Shown: one piece after another, positions 1 to 7,540 of the stretch
How positions within the stretch are numbered: the stretch's first letter is position 1
Layout: every line of letters starts with the position of its first letter
Notes under the pieces: generated by a model
Database searches by the model: none
The model's input: only the letters and a program-made list of their open reading frames with translations
What the model was told of the DNA's origin: nothing
Assembly: GCF_017830045.1 (NCBI RefSeq)
Contig: NZ_JAEDXU010000002.1
Span: 434,001 to 498,000 of the forward strand
Reading direction: 5' to 3'
From: Enterococcus larvae
Lineage (GTDB): Bacteria; Bacillota; Bacilli; Lactobacillales; Enterococcaceae
Length of the DNA: 64,000 bases
Position numbers and translations under genes: made by a program

Positions 1-378
1 TTCTTCTATTTTCAGTGCAAGGTCGACTTCTTCTTCAGCAGTCAATAGCTGAACTCGGCCGATTTCTTTCAAATACATACGTACTGGATCATTGATCTTA
101 ACACCTGTTGGGGCAGATAAATCTTCCATTTGAGCTTTGGTAGCTACTTTTTCATCCTTTTTCAGGCTGTGTTCGCTTGGATCACCGTTTTCATCAACGA
201 CACTGATCCCTGAATCTTCGATTTTTTGGATCAGTTTTTCCATTTCATCGGCATTCAGTGTAAAAGGCGTTGCCAGCTTATTGGTCAAATCATCATACAA
301 AACTGTCCCTTTTGGTTTGTTTTCTTTGATGAAGCCCTTAAGTGCCGTTTGATATTTCTTTTCTGTTTCTTTTTCCAT
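1..378 (-). CDS. rpoD: RNA polymerase primary sigma factor RpoD/SigA, N-terminal part (cut by window edge)
   Basis: The first 126 codons of the housekeeping sigma factor are present; the gene runs off the left edge. The product begins MEKETEKKYQ, continues through the acidic region 1.1, and reaches the start of region 1.2 with the typical DPVRMYLKEIGR and LLTAEEE stretches. It directs core RNA polymerase to housekeeping promoters. It lies downstream of dnaG on the same strand with a gap of about 80 nt that holds its own promoter, the usual Firmicute dnaG-rpoD arrangement. The ATG at 378 follows a purine-rich AAGGGGG. Confidence 0.95.
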   Translation of the reverse strand, partial: MEKETEKKYQTALKGFIKENKPKGTVLYDDLTNKLATPFTLNADEMEKLIQKIEDSGISVVDENGDPSEHSLKKDEKVATKAQMEDLSAPTGVKINDPVRMYLKEIGRVQLLTAEEEVDLALKIEE

Positions 379-413
379 GAAAGAAGGCCCCCTTCATATT
401 TGCATACTTGTCC

Positions 414-443
414 ATTATATAACAACTACTTGTAGTTTGTTAA
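414..443 (-). promoter_or_regulatory. Internal promoter for rpoD
   Basis: On the minus strand, TTAACA (438-443) and TATAAT (414-419) are separated by 18 nt in the dnaG-rpoD gap. This fits a separate sigma-A promoter that lets rpoD be transcribed independently of dnaG. It is read from sequence only. Confidence 0.6.
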
Positions 444-458
444 TCATTTTATTGTATA

Positions 459-2354
459 TTATCTGGTTTTTTGTCTTTTTTTTGCTAAAGTAATCAGTTC
501 CAGCGCCAATTCATCCACACGAGCACGATTTCCTAAGCGTTCAGCTTCTCGTTTCTCTATGTTCTTTTGCTGAATCTGTTCTTCAATATCAGAGTGGTCA
601 ATGACATTCAATAAATCTCCCAGCTCTCTTTCTGAGCTCTCATCCGACATCTCCTGATAAGAAATATCCACAGTCATTTTTTTCAACTCGTTATCTTGAA
701 GAAATTCAAGAAATTGAGCCAAAACAAAATCCGGGTAGATAGATAAAAAACTATCTATAAGTAAATACAGCTCCTGATATTTGGTATGAGCGAAGGCAAA
801 ATCCCCTCGCTGCTGTACCATCGCTCGAGTACCGGCTTCATTCATCAAACGATAAAGAAGCATCCGTTCAGCTTTTTCTATCTGAGAGAAGTGCTCCTTA
901 TTTTGAAAAGATACACTTGGTACCTCCTCATCAAAAGGCGGCGGAAAATCCATCGGCGGCTGTTGCTGTTGATAGTGATGCTGCTGGTTGTTCTGTTGAC
1001 GATTGTCTCTGGCCGTTTGACGCTGCTCGGATTCGATTATCCTCAACTGCTCTTCCAGGCTTTGACTTGAAAGGTGAAATTCTTCTGCTAAAAGCGTTAG
1101 ATAGCGATCCTTTTCCAAGGGAGAATCAACATTAGCCAGTTCACGGAGCATCGTGTTCACATAATCCAACTGTTCCTTCTCATTATTCATATTTCGTGAA
1201 AGTCTGTGGTAGCGCATTTTGAACGCAAAAACAGTTTCACGACCATGAAGTGCCAATTCTCTAAAGGATTCACTACCGTATTTACGCAGATAATCATCTG
1301 GATCAAGCTTTTCCGGTATATTCACAATACTCAACTTGAAGCGACTATGTTCACTTAATAATGAAATCGCTCGGTTGGTAGCCTCTATTCCAGCTGTATC
1401 TCCATCATAGCAAAGTACCAGTTCACCAGCTGCTCTCTCAAGCTGCCTGATCTGTTCATTGGTAAGACTAGTTCCCATGGAAGCAACACCGCTTTTGATC
1501 CCTGCTTCCCATGCAGCGATCACATCCATAAAGCCTTCAAAAAGAAAAACTGTGTCATCTTTTCGAATTTCTTTTCGAGCGCGGTTGAAGTTAAACAGTG
1601 TATCACGTTTATTGAACAGCTGTGTTTCGGGACTGTTCAAGTATTTAGGCATGTCATCGCCGGAAAATTCTTCCGTCTTTAGTAATCGTCCGGAAAAAGC
1701 AATGATTTTCCCCTTTGCATCCCAGATAGGAAACATGATCCGCTGATAGAAACGATCTAGAAATTCACCGCTTTCTCTCTGGATAAATAATCCTGACTCC
1801 TGAAACAGTGTCGCATCAACTTTTTCATTAGAGAATACCTGACTTAAAAAATCCCTTTTTTGCGGTGCAAACCCAATCTGAAACTCTTCGATAAGCTCCT
1901 TTGTCAAGCCTCGAGACAAGAGATAATTCAATGCCGGCTCTCCGATTTGTGTGTTCAACAAAACATGATGATACAGCTCTGCCGCTTTATTATGAAGCTC
2001 TAAAAGCTTATGCTGCTGACTGTTTGGCTGACTCTTTTCTATATGATCGGATAAATTGATTTGTAGAGGAATCTGTTCCATATCAGCTATCTTCTGTACA
2101 GCCTCCGGAAAACTAACTCCCTCGATTTCCTGAACAAAATTAAAGACACTACCGCCCTTGCCGCAGCCGAAACAATGGAAAATCTGTTTATCCTCTGCTA
2201 CAGAAAAAGATGGCGAGCGTTCTTCGTGAAAGGGACAAAGTCCCATATAGTTCTTGCCTGATTTCTTAAGCTGAACATATTGACCAACGATCTCAACTAT
2301 ATTTGTACGTTCTCTAACCTCATCGATGACCTCTTGAGGTATTCTTTGTGCCAT
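459..2354 (-). CDS. dnaG: DNA primase DnaG
   Basis: DnaG synthesises RNA primers at the replication fork and works with the replicative helicase. The 631-residue product starts MAQRIPQEVI. It has a CHC2 zinc finger (C40, H43, C61, C64), then the TOPRIM core with its EGFMD and CYDGDTAG motifs, and a C-terminal helicase-interaction domain from about residue 478. The linker at about 444-477 is unusually rich in Gln, His and Pro. The open frame extends upstream to 2510, but that extension does not resemble primase. The ATG at 2354 has a strong GGAGGTGA site 5-7 nt ahead, so I use it. The gene is first in an operon with rpoD. Confidence 0.97.
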   Translation of the reverse strand: MAQRIPQEVIDEVRERTNIVEIVGQYVQLKKSGKNYMGLCPFHEERSPSFSVAEDKQIFHCFGCGKGGSVFNFVQEIEGVSFPEAVQKIADMEQIPLQINLSDHIEKSQPNSQQHKLLELHNKAAELYHHVLLNTQIGEPALNYLLSRGLTKELIEEFQIGFAPQKRDFLSQVFSNEKVDATLFQESGLFIQRESGEFLDRFYQRIMFPIWDAKGKIIAFSGRLLKTEEFSGDDMPKYLNSPETQLFNKRDTLFNFNRARKEIRKDDTVFLFEGFMDVIAAWEAGIKSGVASMGTSLTNEQIRQLERAAGELVLCYDGDTAGIEATNRAISLLSEHSRFKLSIVNIPEKLDPDDYLRKYGSESFRELALHGRETVFAFKMRYHRLSRNMNNEKEQLDYVNTMLRELANVDSPLEKDRYLTLLAEEFHLSSQSLEEQLRIIESEQRQTARDNRQQNNQQHHYQQQQPPMDFPPPFDEEVPSVSFQNKEHFSQIEKAERMLLYRLMNEAGTRAMVQQRGDFAFAHTKYQELYLLIDSFLSIYPDFVLAQFLEFLQDNELKKMTVDISYQEMSDESSERELGDLLNVIDHSDIEEQIQQKNIEKREAERLGNRARVDELALELITLAKKRQKTR

Positions 2355-2594
2355 TGGTCTCACCTCCAAAAAAGCAAAATACAGATTTCTGTAAACCATT
2401 GTAACAGAATCAAAAATACGACCTTTCATTCGAATAAAATACCTAATTCGAATAAACGGCGGGACAGAAGCAGTTCCTTGGAAATAAGCCACTCTCTCGA
2501 AAATCAACAAATAATTTTGAAATAGTCTTATTTATTTCCCAATACTGAACACTTCTGCCCCGACCTCTTTAAAAGACACAATTACACATAGTCA
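2355..2594 (-). promoter_or_regulatory. Long folded 5' leader of dnaG
   Basis: The predicted dnaG transcript has a leader of about 230 nt. Segment 2552-2562 can pair with 2460-2470 over 11 positions with one G-U wobble. Inside it, 2527-2540 can pair with 2478-2486, giving one extended hairpin near the 5' end. Two copies of the palindrome ATTCGAAT lie closer to the start codon. No known riboswitch class is recognised. The frame open across part of the leader does not look like protein-coding sequence. Confidence 0.4.
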
Positions 2595-2622
2595 ATTGTA
2601 TCACAAAATCTAGTTATTTCAA
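2595..2622 (-). promoter_or_regulatory. Promoter of the dnaG-rpoD operon
   Basis: On the minus strand TTGAAA (2617-2622) and TACAAT (2595-2600) are separated by 16 nt, with a TG one base ahead of the -10 hexamer (extended -10). Transcription should begin near 2588. Confidence 0.65.
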
Positions 2623-2680
2623 GCTTTTAGACTTGGTAATCAGATGAAATCATTTCATTGCTTGTCTTACATTAAAAGTG

Positions 2681-2738
2681 AATAAAAAAGAAGGAGCGAT
2701 AGAAATTTTAATAATCTCTCATTCTCCTTCTTTTATTC
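2681..2738 (-). terminator. Terminator after the P-type ATPase gene
   Basis: Complementary arms at 2684-2696 and 2724-2736 (core GAAGGAG / CTCCTTC) lie just past the ATPase stop. They are flanked by A/T runs, so the hairpin could work in both directions. Confidence 0.7.
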
Positions 2739-2743
2739 TATTT

Positions 2744-5107
2744 TTATAATTCGTTGACAGTTACATTCGCTTTCTTCATCTTGTACATACCAATCAATAC
2801 ACGGACAACAATATTGATTGCCATCATCACAGCAAAAATTGGTAATGTTGTAGAAGTCAGGAAGCCGACCTCAAGAATATGATGGAACAGCATTGCCGCC
2901 ACATAAATTCCGCCAATCGTTGTTACAATCAAGAAAATGCGTAACGGATTTAACGGTAAGCATGCTCGTACAACGGCCATACAGCTGATACCGATCAATA
3001 GATAGTACATCAAAGTCGTTGTGTCCAGATGACTGAAGCCTTGGCTCTCTCCTATCAAGTACACAGTAACAATATTGATCACCACCAACACAGCATTCAC
3101 AGAAGCATTTCGTAAGGCTGTAGGCAAGAACTTCCCACGAACCTTTCTCTTATCTGATTCAAAGGAAAGGAAGAATGCCGGATATCCCTCGATCGCCAAA
3201 TCGATCAACGTGATCTGAATTGGGATAAATGGGAATGCAATAGCAGTCAACCCGCAAATCACTGACAAAATCAAAGAATAAATCGTTTTGATGAAGAACA
3301 CACTTGCCACCCTTGTTACATTGTTTACCACACGGCGTCCTTCAAATAAAACATCAGGTAGTGTTGTAAAATCTGAATCCAACAGCACCAGATTAGATAT
3401 TTGTCGTGTTGCTCCGTCTCCTTCTGCCATTGCAATACTACAATCTGCTTCTCGTAACGCAAGTACATCGTTTACGCCATCACCAGTCATTGCAACCACA
3501 CGTTTATTGTCCTTAAGTTCTCTGACCAGCGTTCGTTTCTGCTGCGGGGAAACTCGACCGAAAACTGTATACTCATGAACAGCTTGACGGACTTCTTCTT
3601 CTGTTTCTTTTGTTGACAAATCGACATAAGATTCATAGCCGAATAGACCTGCACGACGAGCAATATTTGAAACAGTGACTGGATTATCTCCGGAAATTAC
3701 CTTGATATCAATTCCCTCTTCACGAAGATAAGCCAAAGTTTCATTTGCATTTTGACGAATTGGGTCATCAATTTCTAAAAGAACCAAGGGCTCTAAATAA
3801 GGCAACGTGTCCTCATCGTCTAAAATCCCCTGTTCGGCTATCCCCATCATCAAGACACGATAACCCTCTTCTTGTGCAGAGAAAACTTCCTTCGGTAGTC
3901 GGTCTTCACTAAAAAGCTTTTCAGGTGCGCCGAGAACCACTGTTCCAATTTCATTAAATTGAATGGCTCCCCACTTCTTCTCAGAAGAAAAAGGAACTGT
4001 TTTGACAGCGCCGTAGCGATTAGAAATCTCAAAATGTTCTCGAATTGCCTGCATCGTGATATTATTGTCTGTGCTTTCTGCCATATAACTTCCGATAATC
4101 AACGGAAGACTTTCATTAAACTTCGGATTCAGCTCATGGACATGCTGAACCTTCATTTTTCCTTCTGTAATCGTACCTGTTTTATCCAAGCATAGTGTAT
4201 CAACATGAGCAAGAGTTTCCATTGCATACATGTCCTGAACCAGAATCCGCTTTTTCGCAAGCTTGATGACCCCAGTTGTCAGTGCAATACTAATCAATAG
4301 AACAAGACCTTTTGGCAGCATCCCCAGTAATGCTGCAGCTGATGCTACAACAGATCCCTTCATACCTGAGTCACGAATAAAGTAACCCTCAATAAACAAG
4401 ATAACTCCCAATGGGATAATCACGTAGCTCGTAAATTTTGATACTTTACGAATCGAACGAATCAACTCGGAACGAATTGGCTTGTGCACCTTAGCCTCTG
4501 AAGTAATCTTAACAGCATAGTTATCCGCGCCAACATGAATCACTTGTGCATAAACCTGTCCGCTTGATAAGAAGCTTCCTGACAAAAGAACATCGCCTTC
4601 TGTCTTTTCAATCAGATCAGACTCCCCTGTCAACAGGGCTTCGTTAGCCTCTGCCTTCCCATCAACAACCTTCATATCAGAAGGAACCTGTTCTCCTGCA
4701 GAAATCAGAACAATATCATCCATGACCAACTCGTCCGTCCCAATTGACTGTTCCTGACCATCACGAATGACGATGACGTCCTCTTTTGCTACAATCGACA
4801 GCTTCTGAACTAAATTTCGAGCATGGATTTCCTGATAGATCCCCATCCCCATATTAATCAAAATAATGGCTAAAAATGCCAGATTGGAATATGCGCCCAC
4901 AGCGAATAAAAATACCGCAATCGCAAAGTTGAGGAAGTTAAACAATGTCATGACATTATCATAAATAATATCCTTGGTTGACTTTGCCACGTTCTCTTCA
5001 TAATCATTTTGAAGCCCTTGCTGCTTCCTGCTCTCTACCTCTTGAGCAGTAAGTCCCTTTTTTAAATCAAATTTATTTGATGACACATAATCCCTACTTT
5101 CTCTCAC
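2744..5107 (-). CDS. Cation-transporting P-type ATPase (CtpE/Exp7-like)
   Basis: This is a membrane cation pump of 787 residues. It has the actuator motif TGES (160-163), the phosphorylation motif DKTGT (308-312), a TGDGVND hinge and several paired transmembrane helices. The M4 cation-site motif reads LPKGLVLL where calcium-type pumps usually have PEG, placing it nearer the CtpE/Exp7 group, for which calcium transport has been proposed. There is no N-terminal heavy-metal domain. The longest frame begins with GTG at 5107. A second GTG at 5086 has a better spaced AGTAGGG and may be the true start, so the N-terminus is uncertain by seven residues. It appears to be a single-gene transcript ended by the hairpin downstream. 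Confidence 0.85.
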   Translation of the reverse strand: MRESRDYVSSNKFDLKKGLTAQEVESRKQQGLQNDYEENVAKSTKDIIYDNVMTLFNFLNFAIAVFLFAVGAYSNLAFLAIILINMGMGIYQEIHARNLVQKLSIVAKEDVIVIRDGQEQSIGTDELVMDDIVLISAGEQVPSDMKVVDGKAEANEALLTGESDLIEKTEGDVLLSGSFLSSGQVYAQVIHVGADNYAVKITSEAKVHKPIRSELIRSIRKVSKFTSYVIIPLGVILFIEGYFIRDSGMKGSVVASAAALLGMLPKGLVLLISIALTTGVIKLAKKRILVQDMYAMETLAHVDTLCLDKTGTITEGKMKVQHVHELNPKFNESLPLIIGSYMAESTDNNITMQAIREHFEISNRYGAVKTVPFSSEKKWGAIQFNEIGTVVLGAPEKLFSEDRLPKEVFSAQEEGYRVLMMGIAEQGILDDEDTLPYLEPLVLLEIDDPIRQNANETLAYLREEGIDIKVISGDNPVTVSNIARRAGLFGYESYVDLSTKETEEEVRQAVHEYTVFGRVSPQQKRTLVRELKDNKRVVAMTGDGVNDVLALREADCSIAMAEGDGATRQISNLVLLDSDFTTLPDVLFEGRRVVNNVTRVASVFFIKTIYSLILSVICGLTAIAFPFIPIQITLIDLAIEGYPAFFLSFESDKRKVRGKFLPTALRNASVNAVLVVINIVTVYLIGESQGFSHLDTTTLMYYLLIGISCMAVVRACLPLNPLRIFLIVTTIGGIYVAAMLFHHILEVGFLTSTTLPIFAVMMAINIVVRVLIGMYKMKKANVTVNEL

Positions 5108-5274
5108 TCATCCTAAAATTACACCTTCTATAGTTTACTTGTTCGAAGAAAGAACTTCAAGAAAATCGTGAAAATAACTTTCAATTGCTCTGCATTTTAA
5201 TGTTTCTTTATGTAGTTGCCCTTTGAATGAATCCCTTCTGTTGTGCTCCTTTTACCTCCCCTTCAGTTGGATTG

Positions 5275-5283
5275 TGTTATAAT
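5275..5283 (+). promoter_or_regulatory. Extended -10 promoter of the methyltransferase gene
   Basis: TGT followed by a perfect TATAAT (5278-5283) lies about 40 nt ahead of the start. No good -35 hexamer is visible, as is common for extended -10 promoters. Confidence 0.5.
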
Positions 5284-5323
5284 GAAGTGTTGTTCAATAC
5301 TATGATTTAAGGTGGGATATACT

Positions 5324-5917
5324 TTGAATAAATTTGAAATGATGGCTAAGCGCTACGACACTCCTGATCGGCTAAAAATCGCAACGATCATAGCTGATGA
5401 AATCAGGAAAACAATCAGCCCTTACCATTACCAAACTGCTTTGGACTTCGGCTGCGGCACTGGCTTAGTTGGTTTACAACTCAAAGATTTATTTCAACAG
5501 ATGATTTTTACTGATCCTTCAGCTGGAATGATCGAACAAGTCGATCAAAAAATTGCAAAACAAGATATTCATAACATCACTACACTTCATGCTGACTTAC
5601 TGGCTGACTCACGCTCTGACATTCAAGTTGACTGTATTTACATGTCGCAGGTGCTCCTGCATATTCCTAATACTGAGCAGGTATTTAAAGGACTGAAGCC
5701 GCTGATCAAATCCGGTGGTCGTTTGGTGATTGTTGATTTTGATCAAACACCTTCAATTCAATCAACAGAGATTCATACTGGCTTTTCACACGCAGAACTG
5801 ACTAGTCTTGCAGGAGCTGCAGGCTATACAGACATAGCGATCAAAACTTTTTATCATGGTGAAAATCTTTTGATGAATCAGGATTCTTCGTTATTTATCA
5901 TGGAAGCAAAAATTTAA
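5324..5917 (+). CDS. Class I SAM-dependent methyltransferase
   Basis: The 197-residue product has the Rossmann-type SAM-binding motif I DFGCGTGLVG followed by an FTDPSAGM motif II-like segment and the usual alternating fold. It probably methylates a small molecule; nothing in the sequence points to the substrate. The frame is open from a GTG at 5312, but the TTG at 5324 is preceded by AAGGTGG at good spacing and gives the family-like N-terminus MNKFEMMAKRYD, so TTG is preferred. It is a monocistronic unit between divergent and convergent neighbours. Confidence 0.8.
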   Translation: MNKFEMMAKRYDTPDRLKIATIIADEIRKTISPYHYQTALDFGCGTGLVGLQLKDLFQQMIFTDPSAGMIEQVDQKIAKQDIHNITTLHADLLADSRSDIQVDCIYMSQVLLHIPNTEQVFKGLKPLIKSGGRLVIVDFDQTPSIQSTEIHTGFSHAELTSLAGAAGYTDIAIKTFYHGENLLMNQDSSLFIMEAKI

Positions 5918-6019
5918 AAAGAAGGAACAGCTGTTAAGTGAAGTGCACCTTCGTAGTAGACGTCAAGAATTTCCCGTCACTATGAAAGGATCGACTCACA
6001 AGCCTGTTCCTTCTTTTTT
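5916..6019. terminator. Bidirectional terminator with a long loop
   Basis: Arms at 5916-5930 and 6004-6019 (core AAGAAGGAACAG / CTGTTCCTTCTT) are A-rich on one side and T-rich on the other. The pair sits between two convergent genes and can serve both. The intervening loop is about 70 nt. Confidence 0.7.
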
Positions 6020-6623
6020 AGCTAAACCACTGAATAAACTGCCGATTCATTTTGACGATATCAGCATAAAACATATTCCCGCCGTTTTTATAGAGAAACC
6101 CGCCGTTATGAAACACAGACTGAAATCTGTAATAAGGGTATGTTTCTCCATCACTATTCCCTAATAAAGGAGATAAGAACTCCTTAGAGTATTCTTCCGA
6201 AAGTGCAACGGTATTTTTCCCGCCGCGTTCCTGTACAAAACGGATATATTCCAACCCGAAATTATACGCTTGAACCGCCGTCCATAGGTCATTTCCTGCC
6301 TCTTTATTCTTTTGTATGGATTCGGCTAAAAATTTCACCCCATACTCAATGCTTTCTTGAGGGTCATCTATGACTGCCTGCTGACCATAAACACTCTCGC
6401 TGCTCTGCATCAAATCAGCCGATCGGCCTTTAGATTCTGTATAGATGATTGCAAGGATCAACTCCTTGTATTCGGCAATCCCATTTGCCTCTGCAGCAGC
6501 TGCCACCTGGTCCTCATATTTAATAACTTGTTGAACATTTCCACGAATTTTGTAACCTGTATATATAAAACCGATGATGATTATACTAATTAAGATAATA
6601 CTCAATCTTCTTATGATTTTCAT
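6018..6623 (-). CDS. Membrane-anchored lysozyme-like (muramidase/transglycosylase) protein
   Basis: The product has 201 residues. An N-terminal hydrophobic segment (about 8-25) acts as a signal anchor, leaving the rest outside the cell. The body resembles the lysozyme-like family found in CwlT-type proteins. A catalytic glutamate fits E63 in AIIYTESKG, followed by a typical AVQAYNFG segment. A role in trimming peptidoglycan is inferred. The last codons overlap the shared terminator hairpin. It is transcribed away from the hydrolase-mprF pair. Confidence 0.8.
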   Translation of the reverse strand: MKIIRRLSIILISIIIIGFIYTGYKIRGNVQQVIKYEDQVAAAAEANGIAEYKELILAIIYTESKGRSADLMQSSESVYGQQAVIDDPQESIEYGVKFLAESIQKNKEAGNDLWTAVQAYNFGLEYIRFVQERGGKNTVALSEEYSKEFLSPLLGNSDGETYPYYRFQSVFHNGGFLYKNGGNMFYADIVKMNRQFIQWFS

Positions 6624-6811
6624 AGTGGTCTATAAAAGCCTCCAAACCTAAGAGCAATATTTACCTATCATACTTTACTCCGCTAAAAATATCTTATTCC
6701 AATATTATTCTTTAAAATTCTTTAATAAACATTCCGGAAATTACTGCTGTCTACATATCATTTCTCAAAATCAACAAAACTGACTATACTTTAAGTAAGT
6801 AGGTGATAAAA

Positions 6812-7540
6812 ATGGTAGTAGAGAAAAAATCCGTTACAGCATCCGATGGTAGTAAGCTGTTTTATGAAATAAGCGGTTCCGGCTTCCCTCTTTTTCTTCT
6901 TCATGGGAACGGCGGCAGCGGTGATTATTTTAAATATCAACTGCCCGTTTTCAGCCGTTATTTCAAAGTTTATACGGTTGATTTGCGGGGACACGGCTAC
7001 TCCACGAATACGCAAAAAACGCTTTCCTTCTATTTATTATCTGATGACCTTTATCTTATCATAGAGAAGGAGAACATTCACTCTCTAAATATCGTTGGTT
7101 TCAGCGATGGTGCGAATATTGCCATGCGCTTTGCAGCCGACCACCCAAGTATGATCAAACACCTTGTGTTGAACGCTGGAAACACTACCTTCAAAGGGAT
7201 GACTGCTTTAGCGCAAATCGGTGTTTACCTCGAATATTTCTGGTTTTCTCTACTTGCCGTTTTTCCAAAATGGCGAAATCGACCGGCAATCACTCGATTG
7301 ATGATGAAAGATACTGGTATCACCGCAGAGGATCTTCAACTAATTACAGCTGAGACACTCGTCATAGTCGGTAAAAGAGATGTGATCAAGCTGAGGCACT
7401 CCATGTATATTGCAGATGAAATACCTCATGCAGCATTCGTTCTCGTACATGGACAGGGTCATCTTTTTGCACAAAAAAATCCGAAATTATTTAATACACA
7501 TATTCTATCATTCTTATTGGAAAAGCAGGTGATTCTATGA
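6812..7540 (+). CDS. Alpha/beta hydrolase
   Basis: The 242-residue alpha/beta-hydrolase-fold protein has an oxyanion-hole HGNGG motif, a nucleophile elbow GFSDG, a probable acid in GKRDVIK and a probable catalytic histidine in HGQGH. The substrate is unknown. The frame is open from GTG at 6803, but ATG at 6812 is preceded by AGGTGAT and gives MVVEKKSVTASDG, so it is preferred. The stop overlaps the mprF start (ATGA at 7537-7540), so the two genes are translationally coupled and probably work together at the membrane. Confidence 0.85.
   Translation: MVVEKKSVTASDGSKLFYEISGSGFPLFLLHGNGGSGDYFKYQLPVFSRYFKVYTVDLRGHGYSTNTQKTLSFYLLSDDLYLIIEKENIHSLNIVGFSDGANIAMRFAADHPSMIKHLVLNAGNTTFKGMTALAQIGVYLEYFWFSLLAVFPKWRNRPAITRLMMKDTGITAEDLQLITAETLVIVGKRDVIKLRHSMYIADEIPHAAFVLVHGQGHLFAQKNPKLFNTHILSFLLEKQVIL

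Noticed and set aside
786-1746. Open frames antisense to dnaG
   Set aside because: They are shadows of the primase gene without ribosome sites or recognisable protein content.
2355-2510. 52-codon N-terminal extension of DnaG
   Set aside because: The extension has no primase similarity, lies in the leader, and the internal ATG at 2354 has a strong Shine-Dalgarno sequence.
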